Part shown: in pieces, positions 1-7,151 of the stretch | How positions within the stretch are numbered: the first letter of the stretch is position 1 | How the letters are laid out: every line of letters begins with the position of its first letter | Source: Treponema sp. | Lineage (GTDB): Bacteria; Spirochaetota; Spirochaetia; Treponematales; Breznakiellaceae | Direction of reading: 5' to 3' | Length of the DNA stretch: 8,076 nt | Assembly: GCA_031254175.1 (NCBI GenBank) | Contig: JAIRUY010000265.1 | Coordinates: 1 to 8,076, forward strand | Notes under the pieces: model-generated | Told to the model about the DNA's origin: nothing | Database searches by the model: none | The model's input: only the letters and a program-made list of their open reading frames with translations | Translations under genes and position numbers: made by a program

Positions 1-1
1 T

Positions 2-1486
2 GTGAGCGCCGGGCTCTTAACCCTCCAGCAGTCTATCGGGGTCATTTTTGGGGTTAATATCGGCACCACCCTGACAACACAGATTATTGCTCTTTTTGGA
101 TTTAAATTAAATCTTTCCAATCTTGCCCTGCCGGCAATCGGCATAGGATTTATCCTGGGAAGGATTAAATGGAAATATAAAAGTATCGGTGATTTTATTT
201 TTGGAATGGGCTTGTTGTTTTTGGGGCTGCACCTTATCACCGATGCAATGACTGACAACCGGGAGCGTTTCAAGGCATTGGGCAACGTATTGGGCGCGTT
301 ACGCGAAAGACATATACTGGCGGTGCTGATCGGCTGGGTCACGGGCATCATAATGACCGTCCTTATCAATTCTTCTACCGCTACGATCACCATAATAATG
401 TCAATGGCATACCAGGGAATTATCCCCTTTGAGATGGCTGCGGCAATGGTAATCGGATCAAATATCGGCACGTCATTCAGCGCTCCTTTGGCGGCACTTG
501 CAGGAAATACCGAATCAAAACGGACGGCGCTTTCCCATGTTCTGTTTGACGTAATTGGATCCATGTGGGTAATTCCTTTATTGATTCCAATGCTAAAACT
601 TCTTGATATCTTTTTGCCCGGAAATCCATGGGATACAATTCCTGACAATGTTTCGATACCTGTACATCTTGCAATGCTTCATACCGCATATAATATAATG
701 AATACTGCGTTGTTTCTGCCTTTTATAAAACCCTATACAAACCTGCTGCGTTTTCTAATTCGCGATAAAAAAACAGAAGAGAAGGAAGACGGACGCCATT
801 ACAAGTTTGCCTATCTGTCTACCGTTCTTGCCGATTCTCCGGAACTCAATATTCTGCGCATCGAAAAAGAAATCCGCGATATGGCAGGCATCGTCTCTTC
901 CATGTATGCCAATTTCAGTACATTCCTGCGGGATTTGCATGATATCGAAGACAAGGAAACCGCCGCCGCCAATCTTTGCAAAGAATTAAAAAATAATGAA
1001 GAGTATGTTGATGAGATGAGGGATGCCCTAACCAATTTTCTTATTAAATGTACCCGTGAGCAGCTAACTGTAAAATCAGAACGCCGCGTGTCAAATTTAT
1101 TAAAAGCTGTCGGTTATCTTGAAGAAATGAGTGATGACTGCTATTTGCTCGGTAATTTGGTTGAAAAAAACATACGAAAAGATCGCATCATTAAAAAAGA
1201 AGGAATGGAAGAGATGATTCCGTATATTGAGCAGGTTGGTGAGTTCCTGAATCTCCTGCAGGAACAGCTCGGACAGAACCAGACTTTAAGATCGACAATT
1301 CACGCCAAGAAACTGGAAGCAGGCATCAACAAAGCCCGCAAAGATCTGCAAAAACTAAGCCGCAAGCGTATTGAAGCCGGTAAAGACGTAAAAACAGAAC
1401 TTTTCTTTATCGATATGGTCAGGCGCATCGAAAAACTTGGAGACTACTGTTATGACATTTCAAATACATTGTTTAAGACGGAGTAA
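2..1486 (+). CDS. Na+/phosphate cotransporter family protein with C-terminal PhoU-like domain (5'-truncated by window edge)
   Basis: This is an inner-membrane sodium-coupled phosphate transporter of the NptA (Na_Pi_cotrans) family. Positions below count from the GTG at base 2, which is an internal codon: the reading frame is open to the window edge and the first QSSS-type repeat of the family is missing. What remains starts in repeat 1 (QQSIGVIFGVNIGTT, about residues 9-23). Repeat 2 follows, with NSSTATITII (123-132) and IGSNIGTS (151-158). The two NIGT-type motifs are the family's substrate-site hallmark. Several hydrophobic segments lie between residues 1 and 250. Residues about 280-490 are charged and helical, resembling a PhoU domain, and probably regulate transport from the cytoplasm. 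Family members are usually about 540-600 residues, so roughly 50-100 are missing. The gene ends 17 bp from the stop of the converging uridine phosphorylase gene. The family is clear. The transported ion is inferred from the family. Confidence 0.9.
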   Translation: MSAGLLTLQQSIGVIFGVNIGTTLTTQIIALFGFKLNLSNLALPAIGIGFILGRIKWKYKSIGDFIFGMGLLFLGLHLITDAMTDNRERFKALGNVLGALRERHILAVLIGWVTGIIMTVLINSSTATITIIMSMAYQGIIPFEMAAAMVIGSNIGTSFSAPLAALAGNTESKRTALSHVLFDVIGSMWVIPLLIPMLKLLDIFLPGNPWDTIPDNVSIPVHLAMLHTAYNIMNTALFLPFIKPYTNLLRFLIRDKKTEEKEDGRHYKFAYLSTVLADSPELNILRIEKEIRDMAGIVSSMYANFSTFLRDLHDIEDKETAAANLCKELKNNEEYVDEMRDALTNFLIKCTREQLTVKSERRVSNLLKAVGYLEEMSDDCYLLGNLVEKNIRKDRIIKKEGMEEMIPYIEQVGEFLNLLQEQLGQNQTLRSTIHAKKLEAGINKARKDLQKLSRKRIEAGKDVKTELFFIDMVRRIEKLGDYCYDISNTLFKTE

Positions 1487-1503
1487 GGAAACTTTAAGAA
1501 AAT

Positions 1504-2253
1504 TTATTCCCGCTCAATTAAAATTCGGATCGCTTCCACAGCAGTTTTGATTGCGTTTTCCGTGTCATGACAGTGGGGATTGCTCATTCCGGCTTTTTCC
1601 CGTTCCTGATTCCATACAACGTTAAGAACACACCCCGCGCGGGCGCCAAGGATTTGGCTTACAATATAAAGCGTTGAACTTTCCATTTCCGACGCAAGAG
1701 TCCCGGCTTTTATCCATGCTTCCCACTTGTTCATCAATTCGTAACCTGCCGGCATTTTTTCAGGGCTGTGCTGACCGTAAAAAGAATCTTTACACTGCAC
1801 GACTCCCGCATGCCACTTCTGCCCCAATTTTTTTGCCGCCTCTACAAGCGCGTTTGTTATATCCAGATTGGCAACAGCGGGAAATTCTATCGGCACATAT
1901 TCCTTTGTGGTTCCCTCCATGCGGATTGAACCGGTAGCAATTACCACATCTCCGCCGATTACAGGAAGCGCCATTCCGCCGCAGGTGCCTATCCTGATAA
2001 AATTACGCACTCCCGTCTTGAAAAGTTCTTCCACGGCTATGGCTGTAGAAGGCCCTCCCATTCCTGTTGATATAACCATTACTGTTTTGCCGGAAATTTC
2101 TCCCAGCCATGTTGTATATTCACGGTTCTGATGGAAAAAACGCGGGTTATCAAGAAAGGACGCTATCTTCTCTACTCGTCCGGGATCTCCGGGAAGAAGT
2201 GCGTATAACGCTCCGTGGCTGTCATCGAAATCAATGTGATACTGTTTTTCCAT
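1504..2253 (-). CDS. udp: uridine phosphorylase
   Basis: This cytoplasmic NP-I family phosphorylase converts uridine (or a similar nucleoside) and phosphate to uracil and ribose-1-phosphate. From the ATG at 2253 it is 249 residues, against 253 in E. coli Udp. Phosphate-site residues match E. coli with a constant offset of four: G22 and R26 in LLPGDPGRVEK, R44 in NREYTTW, R87 and T90 in FIRIGTCGG. The ribose-site motif SEMES is at 188-192 (E189, M190, E191), and EFPAVANLD (123-131) is typical of uridine rather than purine enzymes. The base-binding loop has Q161 (FYGQHSPEKMP, 158-168) but no arginine two residues later; K166 may replace it. The start was chosen because an AGGAGA ribosome-binding site ends 7 nt upstream, just ahead of and overlapping the permease stop codon. 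Upstream in-frame ATGs at 2277 and 2334 would extend into the permease gene and lack conserved sequence. It is the last gene of the operon, 4 nt after the permease. Confidence 0.88.
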   Translation of the reverse strand: MEKQYHIDFDDSHGALYALLPGDPGRVEKIASFLDNPRFFHQNREYTTWLGEISGKTVMVISTGMGGPSTAIAVEELFKTGVRNFIRIGTCGGMALPVIGGDVVIATGSIRMEGTTKEYVPIEFPAVANLDITNALVEAAKKLGQKWHAGVVQCKDSFYGQHSPEKMPAGYELMNKWEAWIKAGTLASEMESSTLYIVSQILGARAGCVLNVVWNQEREKAGMSNPHCHDTENAIKTAVEAIRILIERE

Positions 2254-2257
2254 AGAA

Positions 2258-3211
2258 TTATCTCCTGCCTTTATCATAAGGAATTCCTTCCGCTCTTGGA
2301 GCCTGGGACATTTTTGAACTGAATGCCAAAACAATAAGTGTTGCTATAAAAGGTATCATCTTGTATACATTGGCAGGAATTGGAACATTACTCAGGAAAG
2401 AAATCCCCGAATAAGAAGATGAAATTGCTTTTAATAAGCCGAAGAAGAAGGCGGCGGCGAATATGCGCCCGGGTCTCCACTGGCCGAAAATCAACACCGC
2501 AAGCGCAAGAAAGCCATAACCTGCAACTTCAGGATTAAACTCTATTGATGTCGGGATAACAAACACCAGTCCGCCAAGACCTGCAAGCGCGCCGGAAATC
2601 ATAACTCCCGCATAACGCATGGCATAAACATTGATTCCGGCAGAGTCCGCCGCCTGAGGATGTTCGCCGCAGGAACGCAGCCGCAGGCCGAAACGTGTTT
2701 TATAAAGAATGATCGCAGAGAGCAAAAGAATTAAAAAGCCAAGATATGTGGTTATATATGTATTTCTGAAAAGAAGCGGCCCCACAAACGGAATGTCACC
2801 CAACAGAAAAACTTTTTCAATACGGAATTGATTGACAAAGGGGATCTGCTGCACGGTTCGAATCATTCTGGCGACATAGACTGCAACGGCAGGGGCAAGC
2901 ATATTTATCGCAGTACCGCTGATTATCTGATCGGCTTTCATATTGATTGACGCGTAAGCATGAAGCAGGGAAACCAACACCCCTGTGCCCGCGGATACAA
3001 AAACCGCCATCAGCAAAACCGGCTGACCGGGAATAAACTTCTGTACTATGTTGATAAACAATATGCCGGCAAAAGCGCCCATTATCATTATACCTTCCAG
3101 GGCAATATTTATTACGCCGGAACGCTCTGAAAACATCCCTCCGAGAGCAACTATCAATAAAGGAATCGAAAAGAACATGGTTTGCTGAACAAGAAAATAC
3201 AATATGTTCAT
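2258..3211 (-). CDS. nupQ: nucleoside ABC transporter permease, NupQ/YufQ type (second permease)
   Basis: This 317-residue integral membrane protein is one half of the membrane channel of a BMP-dependent ABC importer (branched-chain permease fold). Features typical of the family are SGVINIALEGIMIMGA (31-46), QIISGTAIN (95-103), the cytoplasmic loop FGLRLRSCGEHPQAADSAGI (174-193) that probably contacts the ATPase, and FNPEVAGYGFLALAVLIFGQ (225-244). I count about eight to nine hydrophobic segments. The tail AEGIPYDKG is common in this subfamily. The ATG overlaps the stop of the preceding permease gene as ATGA, and an AAGGGGG Shine-Dalgarno lies just upstream, so translational coupling is likely. 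The gene symbol is given by analogy with Lactococcus NupNOPQ and Bacillus YufNOPQ. Substrate is inferred from context and could be any nucleoside. Confidence 0.88.
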   Translation of the reverse strand: MNILYFLVQQTMFFSIPLLIVALGGMFSERSGVINIALEGIMIMGAFAGILFINIVQKFIPGQPVLLMAVFVSAGTGVLVSLLHAYASINMKADQIISGTAINMLAPAVAVYVARMIRTVQQIPFVNQFRIEKVFLLGDIPFVGPLLFRNTYITTYLGFLILLLSAIILYKTRFGLRLRSCGEHPQAADSAGINVYAMRYAGVMISGALAGLGGLVFVIPTSIEFNPEVAGYGFLALAVLIFGQWRPGRIFAAAFFFGLLKAISSSYSGISFLSNVPIPANVYKMIPFIATLIVLAFSSKMSQAPRAEGIPYDKGRR

Positions 3212-4317
3212 TTAGATCCCCCTTTTGCAGCTTGCGCCTTATCTCCTTTTCGTTTTTTCATAGAAGTCAAGAAACCCCTGACAATAAGAGCAAAAGCGCT
3301 GAAATAAATAATCACGCCAATAATAATTTCAATGATCTGCGGAACAAAATTATATATCTGCATATTGAATCCGCCCACATTAAGATAGGCGATCAAAAGG
3401 CCTGAAAAAATTATCCCAATCGGATTGTTCAAACCCAAAAGCGCGACCGGAATACCGAGAAAACCTTCAGATGCAAGCGCATCAACAACGGTCATGCTTT
3501 TTCCGGCGCCTGCAAGGTACAGCAAAGCTCCGCCCAAGCCGGCCAGCGCGCCGGCAATCACCATGGATAAAACAATGCTGCGTTTCTCATTAATGCCTGC
3601 ATAACGCGCGGCTTCATGGTTAAAACCACAGGCTTTTAATTCATAACCGAAGGCAGTTTTTCCCAGAATAATATACATCAAAACGGCAAAAATTATTGCT
3701 ATAAAAATCCCTGCGTTTACGCTTGATATGACAAAACCTTCTCTAAACACATTATCCATTCCCATCTTGGGGAGATTTGCCGTACTCAAAACACGCATGC
3801 TCTGATTGCGAAGAGAATCATAAATTGTTTTTGTTATAAGAAAATTCACAAGATACATTCCAATGTAATTTGTCATTATGCACGCTATTACTTCGTTTAC
3901 ATTAAAAAACGCCTTTAATAACCCGGGAATTGCTCCCCATAAAGCGCCTGCCAGCATCGCGGCAGCAAGAGCAGTAATCCAATGAAGATGTCCGGGAAGA
4001 AAACTGCATCTTACGCCGACAAAAAGCGCGGCATAAGCGCCGACAATGAACTGACCGGCGGCTCCTATGTTAAAAAGTCCTGTCTTTAAAGCAAAACCAA
4101 CCGAAAGACCGGTCATAATAATTGGAGTAGCAGAATATAAAACATCACCAAAATTTTTAAGGGAAGAAAAACCGCTGCTTAGTATAGCCCAAAAACCATT
4201 CATTGCCTGAGAAGGATTACTGACCAATAAAATTATAAGACCGGCAAGCAGGCCTACAAGAACAGCAGTGATCGAAGAAAAAGCGTTAATAGTTGAAGAC
4301 GGGAGTTTTAATTTCAT
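3208..4317 (-). CDS. nupP: nucleoside ABC transporter permease, NupP/YufP type (first permease)
   Basis: This 369-residue membrane protein is the other half of the nucleoside importer channel. A short basic N-terminus is followed by a first membrane segment (about 15-33). Next comes the family motif GLFNIGAAGQFIVGAYAA (80-97), then NEVIACIMTNYIG (141-153). The predicted ATPase-contacting loop is FGYELKACGFNHEAARYAGI (223-242). A glycine-rich pair of helices at 252-270 precedes EGFLGIPVALLG (284-295). The C-terminus is a lysine-rich cytoplasmic tail. The start at 4317 is preceded by AGGGTGAG at a suitable distance and begins 10 nt after the ATPase stop. An in-frame ATG at 4389 would overlap the ATPase gene by 62 nt and adds sequence with no family resemblance. 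It overlaps the next permease gene by 4 nt. The family is secure; the exact nucleoside specificity is not visible. Confidence 0.88.
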   Translation of the reverse strand: MKLKLPSSTINAFSSITAVLVGLLAGLIILLVSNPSQAMNGFWAILSSGFSSLKNFGDVLYSATPIIMTGLSVGFALKTGLFNIGAAGQFIVGAYAALFVGVRCSFLPGHLHWITALAAAMLAGALWGAIPGLLKAFFNVNEVIACIMTNYIGMYLVNFLITKTIYDSLRNQSMRVLSTANLPKMGMDNVFREGFVISSVNAGIFIAIIFAVLMYIILGKTAFGYELKACGFNHEAARYAGINEKRSIVLSMVIAGALAGLGGALLYLAGAGKSMTVVDALASEGFLGIPVALLGLNNPIGIIFSGLLIAYLNVGGFNMQIYNFVPQIIEIIIGVIIYFSAFALIVRGFLTSMKKRKGDKAQAAKGGSK

Positions 4318-4327
4318 AATCTCACCC

Positions 4328-5845
4328 TTACACGCTGATTTTTTCAGCGCCGCCTGCCATATAAAGACCAAGATCCTTAAAACCAACATCTTTCGGTTTT
4401 ACATCAGCGACAATTTTTCCTTCAAATATCACAAGAATCCTGTCACTGACATCCATTACTTCATCAAGTTCAAGAGATATCAAAAGCACTCCCCTGCCCT
4501 TGTCACGCTCTGCCACAAGCTGTTTGTGGATATATTCGCATGCGCCTACATCAAGCCCTCTTGTCGGCTGAACTGCGAGCAAAAGACGGGAGTTTCTGGA
4601 TAATTCCCTGGCAATAATTGTTTTTTGCTGGTTTCCGCCCGACATACTGCGTGTAACAGTACGCGCTCCCTGCGCTGTGCGAATATCAAAATCATGTATT
4701 AAGTTATCTGCAAATTTATAAATTTCATCGAATTTCAGAAAACCGCATTTTTGAAAGCTGGTAGTATAATAATTCTGTAAAACCAGATTGCAGGCAAGAT
4801 TGTAATCCAGTACAAGTCCGTGTTTGTGCCTGTCTTCCGGAATGTGGGATATGCCCCTTGATCTGATATCGTTTCCGGTAATTTCTTTTCCTTCAAGATA
4901 AATAAGCCCGCTGTCAGGTTTCAGCATTCCCGCAATGGCAAGGCCGAGTTCCTGCTGACCGTTCCCGTCAATTCCGGCAATACAGACAATCTCGCCGGCG
5001 CGGACTTCAAAACTCACATTGTCTACCAAAGCTTTTCCGTGTGTCTTGCTTTTGACAGTAAGGTTTTCCGTTTTAAGGATTATTTCTCCCGGTTGTTTCT
5101 CTGTCTTTTCGACAGAAAGATTTACCTTACGGCCTACCATCATTTCCGACAACTGTTCTTTTGAAACGGATGCCACATCGACTGTTCCTATGCCTTTGCC
5201 TTTTCTAAGCACTGTGCAGCGATCTGCGGCAGCTTTGATTTCGTCCAGTTTGTGAGTGATAAAAAGAATCGACTTGCCTTCCGCTACCAGATTTTTCATT
5301 ATGTGCATTAACTCTTCTATTTCCTGCGGGGTAAGGACTGCAGTCGGTTCATCAAAGATTAAAATTTCATTTTCGCGGTAAAGCATTTTTAAAATTTCAA
5401 CCCGCTGCTGCATTCCGACAGTGATGTCGGAAATATAAGCGTCAGGATCAATGTCAAGTTTATAGCGTTTGGATAATTCCATTACCTGTTTGCGTGCATT
5501 GTCAAGTTTTAAAACCCCGTTCTTAACAGTTTCCGCACCCAGAATGATATTCTCAAGAACAGTAAAATTGTGAATCAGTTTAAAATGCTGATGAACCATC
5601 CCGATCCCCAGCTTTTTTGCGTCATTTGGCCCGTTAATAACAACAGTTTGGCCGGCTTTTTTTATTTCTCCCTTTTCGGCCTGATAAAGACCGAAAAGAA
5701 CATTCACAAGAGTTGACTTGCCGGCTCCATTTTCACCTAACAGAGCGTGGATTTCACCATTTTTCAGCTGAAGTGTTACATCGTCATTGGCAACAATGCC
5801 GGGAAATACCTTAGTAATTCCGTTCATCTCAATAAGGTAATCCAT
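4328..5845 (-). CDS. nupO: nucleoside ABC transporter ATP-binding protein with two fused ATPase domains, NupO/YufO type
   Basis: This 505-residue cytoplasmic ATPase powers the importer with two tandem nucleotide-binding domains, as in RbsA and YufO. Domain 1 (about 5-240) has a full Walker A GENGAGKST (37-45), Q-loop Q86, an atypical signature TVGMQQR (142-148), Walker B ILIFDEP (161-167; D165, E166) and switch H198. Domain 2 (about 255-500) has a degenerate P-loop GIDGNGQQ (291-298) without the Lys-Ser pair. It keeps a good signature MSGGNQQK (401-408) but has AVQPTRGLDVGA (424-435) in place of the usual Asp-Glu Walker B. Its switch position reads SLELDE (457-462) without histidine. Such asymmetry, with one competent and one degenerate site, is normal for this subfamily and is not decay. 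The start has AGGA seven bases upstream. It lies 89 nt after the lipoprotein gene, across a hairpin. Confidence 0.92.
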   Translation of the reverse strand: MDYLIEMNGITKVFPGIVANDDVTLQLKNGEIHALLGENGAGKSTLVNVLFGLYQAEKGEIKKAGQTVVINGPNDAKKLGIGMVHQHFKLIHNFTVLENIILGAETVKNGVLKLDNARKQVMELSKRYKLDIDPDAYISDITVGMQQRVEILKMLYRENEILIFDEPTAVLTPQEIEELMHIMKNLVAEGKSILFITHKLDEIKAAADRCTVLRKGKGIGTVDVASVSKEQLSEMMVGRKVNLSVEKTEKQPGEIILKTENLTVKSKTHGKALVDNVSFEVRAGEIVCIAGIDGNGQQELGLAIAGMLKPDSGLIYLEGKEITGNDIRSRGISHIPEDRHKHGLVLDYNLACNLVLQNYYTTSFQKCGFLKFDEIYKFADNLIHDFDIRTAQGARTVTRSMSGGNQQKTIIARELSRNSRLLLAVQPTRGLDVGACEYIHKQLVAERDKGRGVLLISLELDEVMDVSDRILVIFEGKIVADVKPKDVGFKDLGLYMAGGAEKISV

Positions 5846-5889
5846 ACGCTTTCCTGTAAAGTTTATTTAAACGGGCTTTTTAAACAATA

Positions 5890-5912
5890 ACCCCGCCGAA
5901 AAAAGACGGGGT
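5890..5912 (-). terminator. intercistronic hairpin between the lipoprotein and ATPase genes; possible leaky terminator or mRNA stabiliser
   Basis: An 8-bp stem (5890-5897 with 5905-5912) contains ACCCCG/CGGGGT, one G-U pair and a 7-nt loop. With one bulged base at 5913 it can extend by about seven more pairs (5883-5889 with 5914-5920). Read on the - strand it lies just after the lipoprotein stop. The following sequence is only moderately T-rich (TATTGTTT), so full termination is unlikely. In binding-protein ABC operons such hairpins commonly lower expression of the membrane components or protect the upstream message from 3' decay. That role is inferred here. Confidence 0.6.
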
Positions 5913-5934
5913 ATGTTGTTCAAAAAATTGCCGT

Positions 5935-7014
5935 TTATCTGATTGCTGTTACTCTGGATATCCTTACAGGCACTACGCCCGGGCTTCCGTCTTCTGCCAG
6001 ATTTTCCATTCTGGGAATTACGCCGCTGGCCAATTTCTGGAAAATGGCATCGTAGTCGGCTTTGCTGAAACTTGTAAATCTGGAAGTAGCCATTGGAAGA
6101 CCAATGCCGTCATTGGCAGCAGTGAAAACAAGCGTTTGACCGCCCGGGAATCTATTGGCATAAAAATCTCTAATACAATCATAAACTGAAACTTGCAAGC
6201 CTTTCATCGCGGAAGTAACAACGGTTGGGGATTCTCCTGACTGATCTATATCAACGCCGATTACTTTTTTTCCGGCCGCCGCAGCAGCAGCCATAACCGA
6301 GTTGCCAACCGCGCCGCCGCAGGCAAAGATAATATCAATGCCGCTGTTGTACCATGAAGCCGACATTGTCTGAGCTTCCGGCGTGGCGGCAAATCCGCCT
6401 GTATAATGGTAATTAATGGAAACAGAGCCCGGAGCAAGTCCCAGCTCCCCTGCCGCATATTCCGCACCCTGAATAAATCCATAACCGAAACGAACAACAG
6501 CAGGAACTGCCATGCCGCCCATAAATCCGAGTCTTCTGTTGCCGTCTTTTACAGCTGCGTATCCGGCAAGAAAACCCGCCTGATCTTCAGCATAAAGAAC
6601 CCCAACGACATTACTTGCCGTCCTAAAGGTTGAATAATCCGCGCTGTGGGGTACACCGTCAACCAGAATAAAACGCACGTCAGGATAACGATCCTGAGCG
6701 ACGTAAATCGGAGTTTCAAAAAGGAAACCCGGAGTTACAATTATTTTGGCGCCGGCACGGGCAGCCAAATCAATGGCTTCAAGATAGGCGTTATCACTTT
6801 GCTCTGAAGGCTGATAGTATTTATGAGAAATATTATGTTCTCTTGCATATTGAAGCAGCCCTTCCCAAGAGCCCTGATTAAATGATTTGTCATCAATTGT
6901 ACCAACATCAGTAATAAGCGCAAGTTCAAAGGTTTCCGCCGTTCTGGACCGTGAACAACCAGCCGCCGCCAGTAACACAAGAGCAACAAGCAAAATAATG
7001 CTTATTTTTTTCAT
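5935..7014 (-). CDS. BMP-family nucleoside-binding lipoprotein of an ABC importer (PnrA/NupN/YufN type)
   Basis: This is the substrate-capturing protein of the importer, 359 residues and membrane-anchored. A lipoprotein signal is visible: basic MKK, a hydrophobic stretch (4-18) and the lipobox AAGC, with Cys20 as the predicted lipidated residue. The lipobox has Ala rather than Leu at -3, a relaxed form. Family signatures include the N-terminal DVGTIDDKSFNQGSWEG (36-52), ITP-like VTPGFLFE (93-100), LGFMGGMAVPAVVRFGYGF (162-180), FACGGAVGNSVMAA (230-243) and GVDIDQS (253-259). The start at 7014 has GGAGGG at 7020-7025. An in-frame ATG at 7053 is rejected because it has no ribosome-binding site, lies almost at the predicted transcription start, and would disrupt the signal peptide. 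It is the first gene of the operon. Treponema PnrA binds purine nucleosides and RfuA binds riboflavin, so the family varies in ligand. The downstream uridine phosphorylase favours a nucleoside. Confidence 0.9.
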   Translation of the reverse strand: MKKISIILLVALVLLAAAGCSRSRTAETFELALITDVGTIDDKSFNQGSWEGLLQYAREHNISHKYYQPSEQSDNAYLEAIDLAARAGAKIIVTPGFLFETPIYVAQDRYPDVRFILVDGVPHSADYSTFRTASNVVGVLYAEDQAGFLAGYAAVKDGNRRLGFMGGMAVPAVVRFGYGFIQGAEYAAGELGLAPGSVSINYHYTGGFAATPEAQTMSASWYNSGIDIIFACGGAVGNSVMAAAAAAGKKVIGVDIDQSGESPTVVTSAMKGLQVSVYDCIRDFYANRFPGGQTLVFTAANDGIGLPMATSRFTSFSKADYDAIFQKLASGVIPRMENLAEDGSPGVVPVRISRVTAIR

Positions 7015-7019
7015 AAATT

Positions 7020-7025
7020 CCCTCC
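7020..7025 (-). promoter_or_regulatory. ribosome-binding site of the lipoprotein gene
   Basis: GGAGGG on the - strand, five bases before the ATG at 7014. It decides the start in favour of 7014 over the in-frame ATG at 7053. Confidence 0.8.
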
Positions 7026-7062
7026 ATAAAAAAATAAATAAAAAATAGTTCAATTAAATAAT

Positions 7063-7091
7063 AGATTATGATGAAAATTCCCGGTTGTCAA
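7063..7091 (-). promoter_or_regulatory. sigma70-type promoter of the nucleoside uptake operon
   Basis: A perfect -35 box TTGACA reads from 7091 to 7086 on the - strand. Possible -10 boxes are CATAAT (7070-7065, spacer 15) or the overlapping TAATCT (7068-7063, spacer 17). Transcription would start near 7056-7058, giving a leader of about 43 nt that is rich in A and T and contains no recognisable riboswitch. The -35 box is convincing; the -10 placement is less certain. Confidence 0.6.
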
Positions 7092-7118
7092 GCTGTTGTT
7101 TGAACGGTCAAACTGTTG
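7087..7118 (+). repeat. two 12-bp direct repeats, 20 bp apart, between divergent promoters (candidate operator)
   Basis: GTCAAGCTGTTG (7087-7098) and GTCAAACTGTTG (7107-7118) match at 11 of 12 positions, with 20 bp from start to start, about two helical turns. The first overlaps the -35 box of the leftward promoter and the second overlaps that of the rightward promoter. An inverted pair GTTTGA/TCAAAC (7098-7103, 7108-7113) lies between them. The arrangement would suit a dimeric regulator acting on both promoters, but no regulator gene is in the window. Part of the similarity comes from the -35 boxes being inverted copies of each other. Confidence 0.5.
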
Positions 7119-7144
7119 ACACCTTCTAAAAACTTCATTATTAT
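7116..7144 (+). promoter_or_regulatory. sigma70-type promoter of the thiamine operon
   Basis: A perfect -35 box TTGACA (7116-7121) is separated by exactly 17 bp from the -10 box TATTAT (7139-7144, one mismatch from TATAAT). The predicted transcription start, about 7151, falls at the first bases of riboswitch stem P1. Promoter and riboswitch positions therefore support each other. Confidence 0.78.
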
Positions 7145-7151
7145 TGAGAGT

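Noticed and set aside
477..1035. Several short open frames on both strands inside the phosphate transporter gene
   Set aside because: They coincide with the transporter's coding sequence and show no independent start signals or motifs.
2254..2334. N-terminal extension of the uridine phosphorylase from ATG at 2334 or 2277
   Set aside because: These codons read through the end of the permease gene and encode nothing resembling the family. A GGAAGGA-like sequence precedes 2277, but the AGGAGA before 2253 gives a start at the usual family length.
4318..4389. Extension of the first permease from ATG at 4389
   Set aside because: It lies inside the ATPase coding region, adds non-family sequence, and a good ribosome-binding site precedes 4317.
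4268..4603. 111-codon open frame on the + strand opposite the ATPase and permease junction
   Set aside because: Opposite-strand shadow of two confidently identified genes; no domain resemblance.
4328..5100. Second ATPase domain as a decayed, non-functional module
   Set aside because: The altered P-loop and Walker B are normal for the YufO/RbsA-type family, and the signature motif is intact with no frameshift.
7015..7053. Longer lipoprotein from ATG at 7053
   Set aside because: It is within a few bases of the predicted transcription start, has no ribosome-binding site and would spoil the lipoprotein signal peptide.
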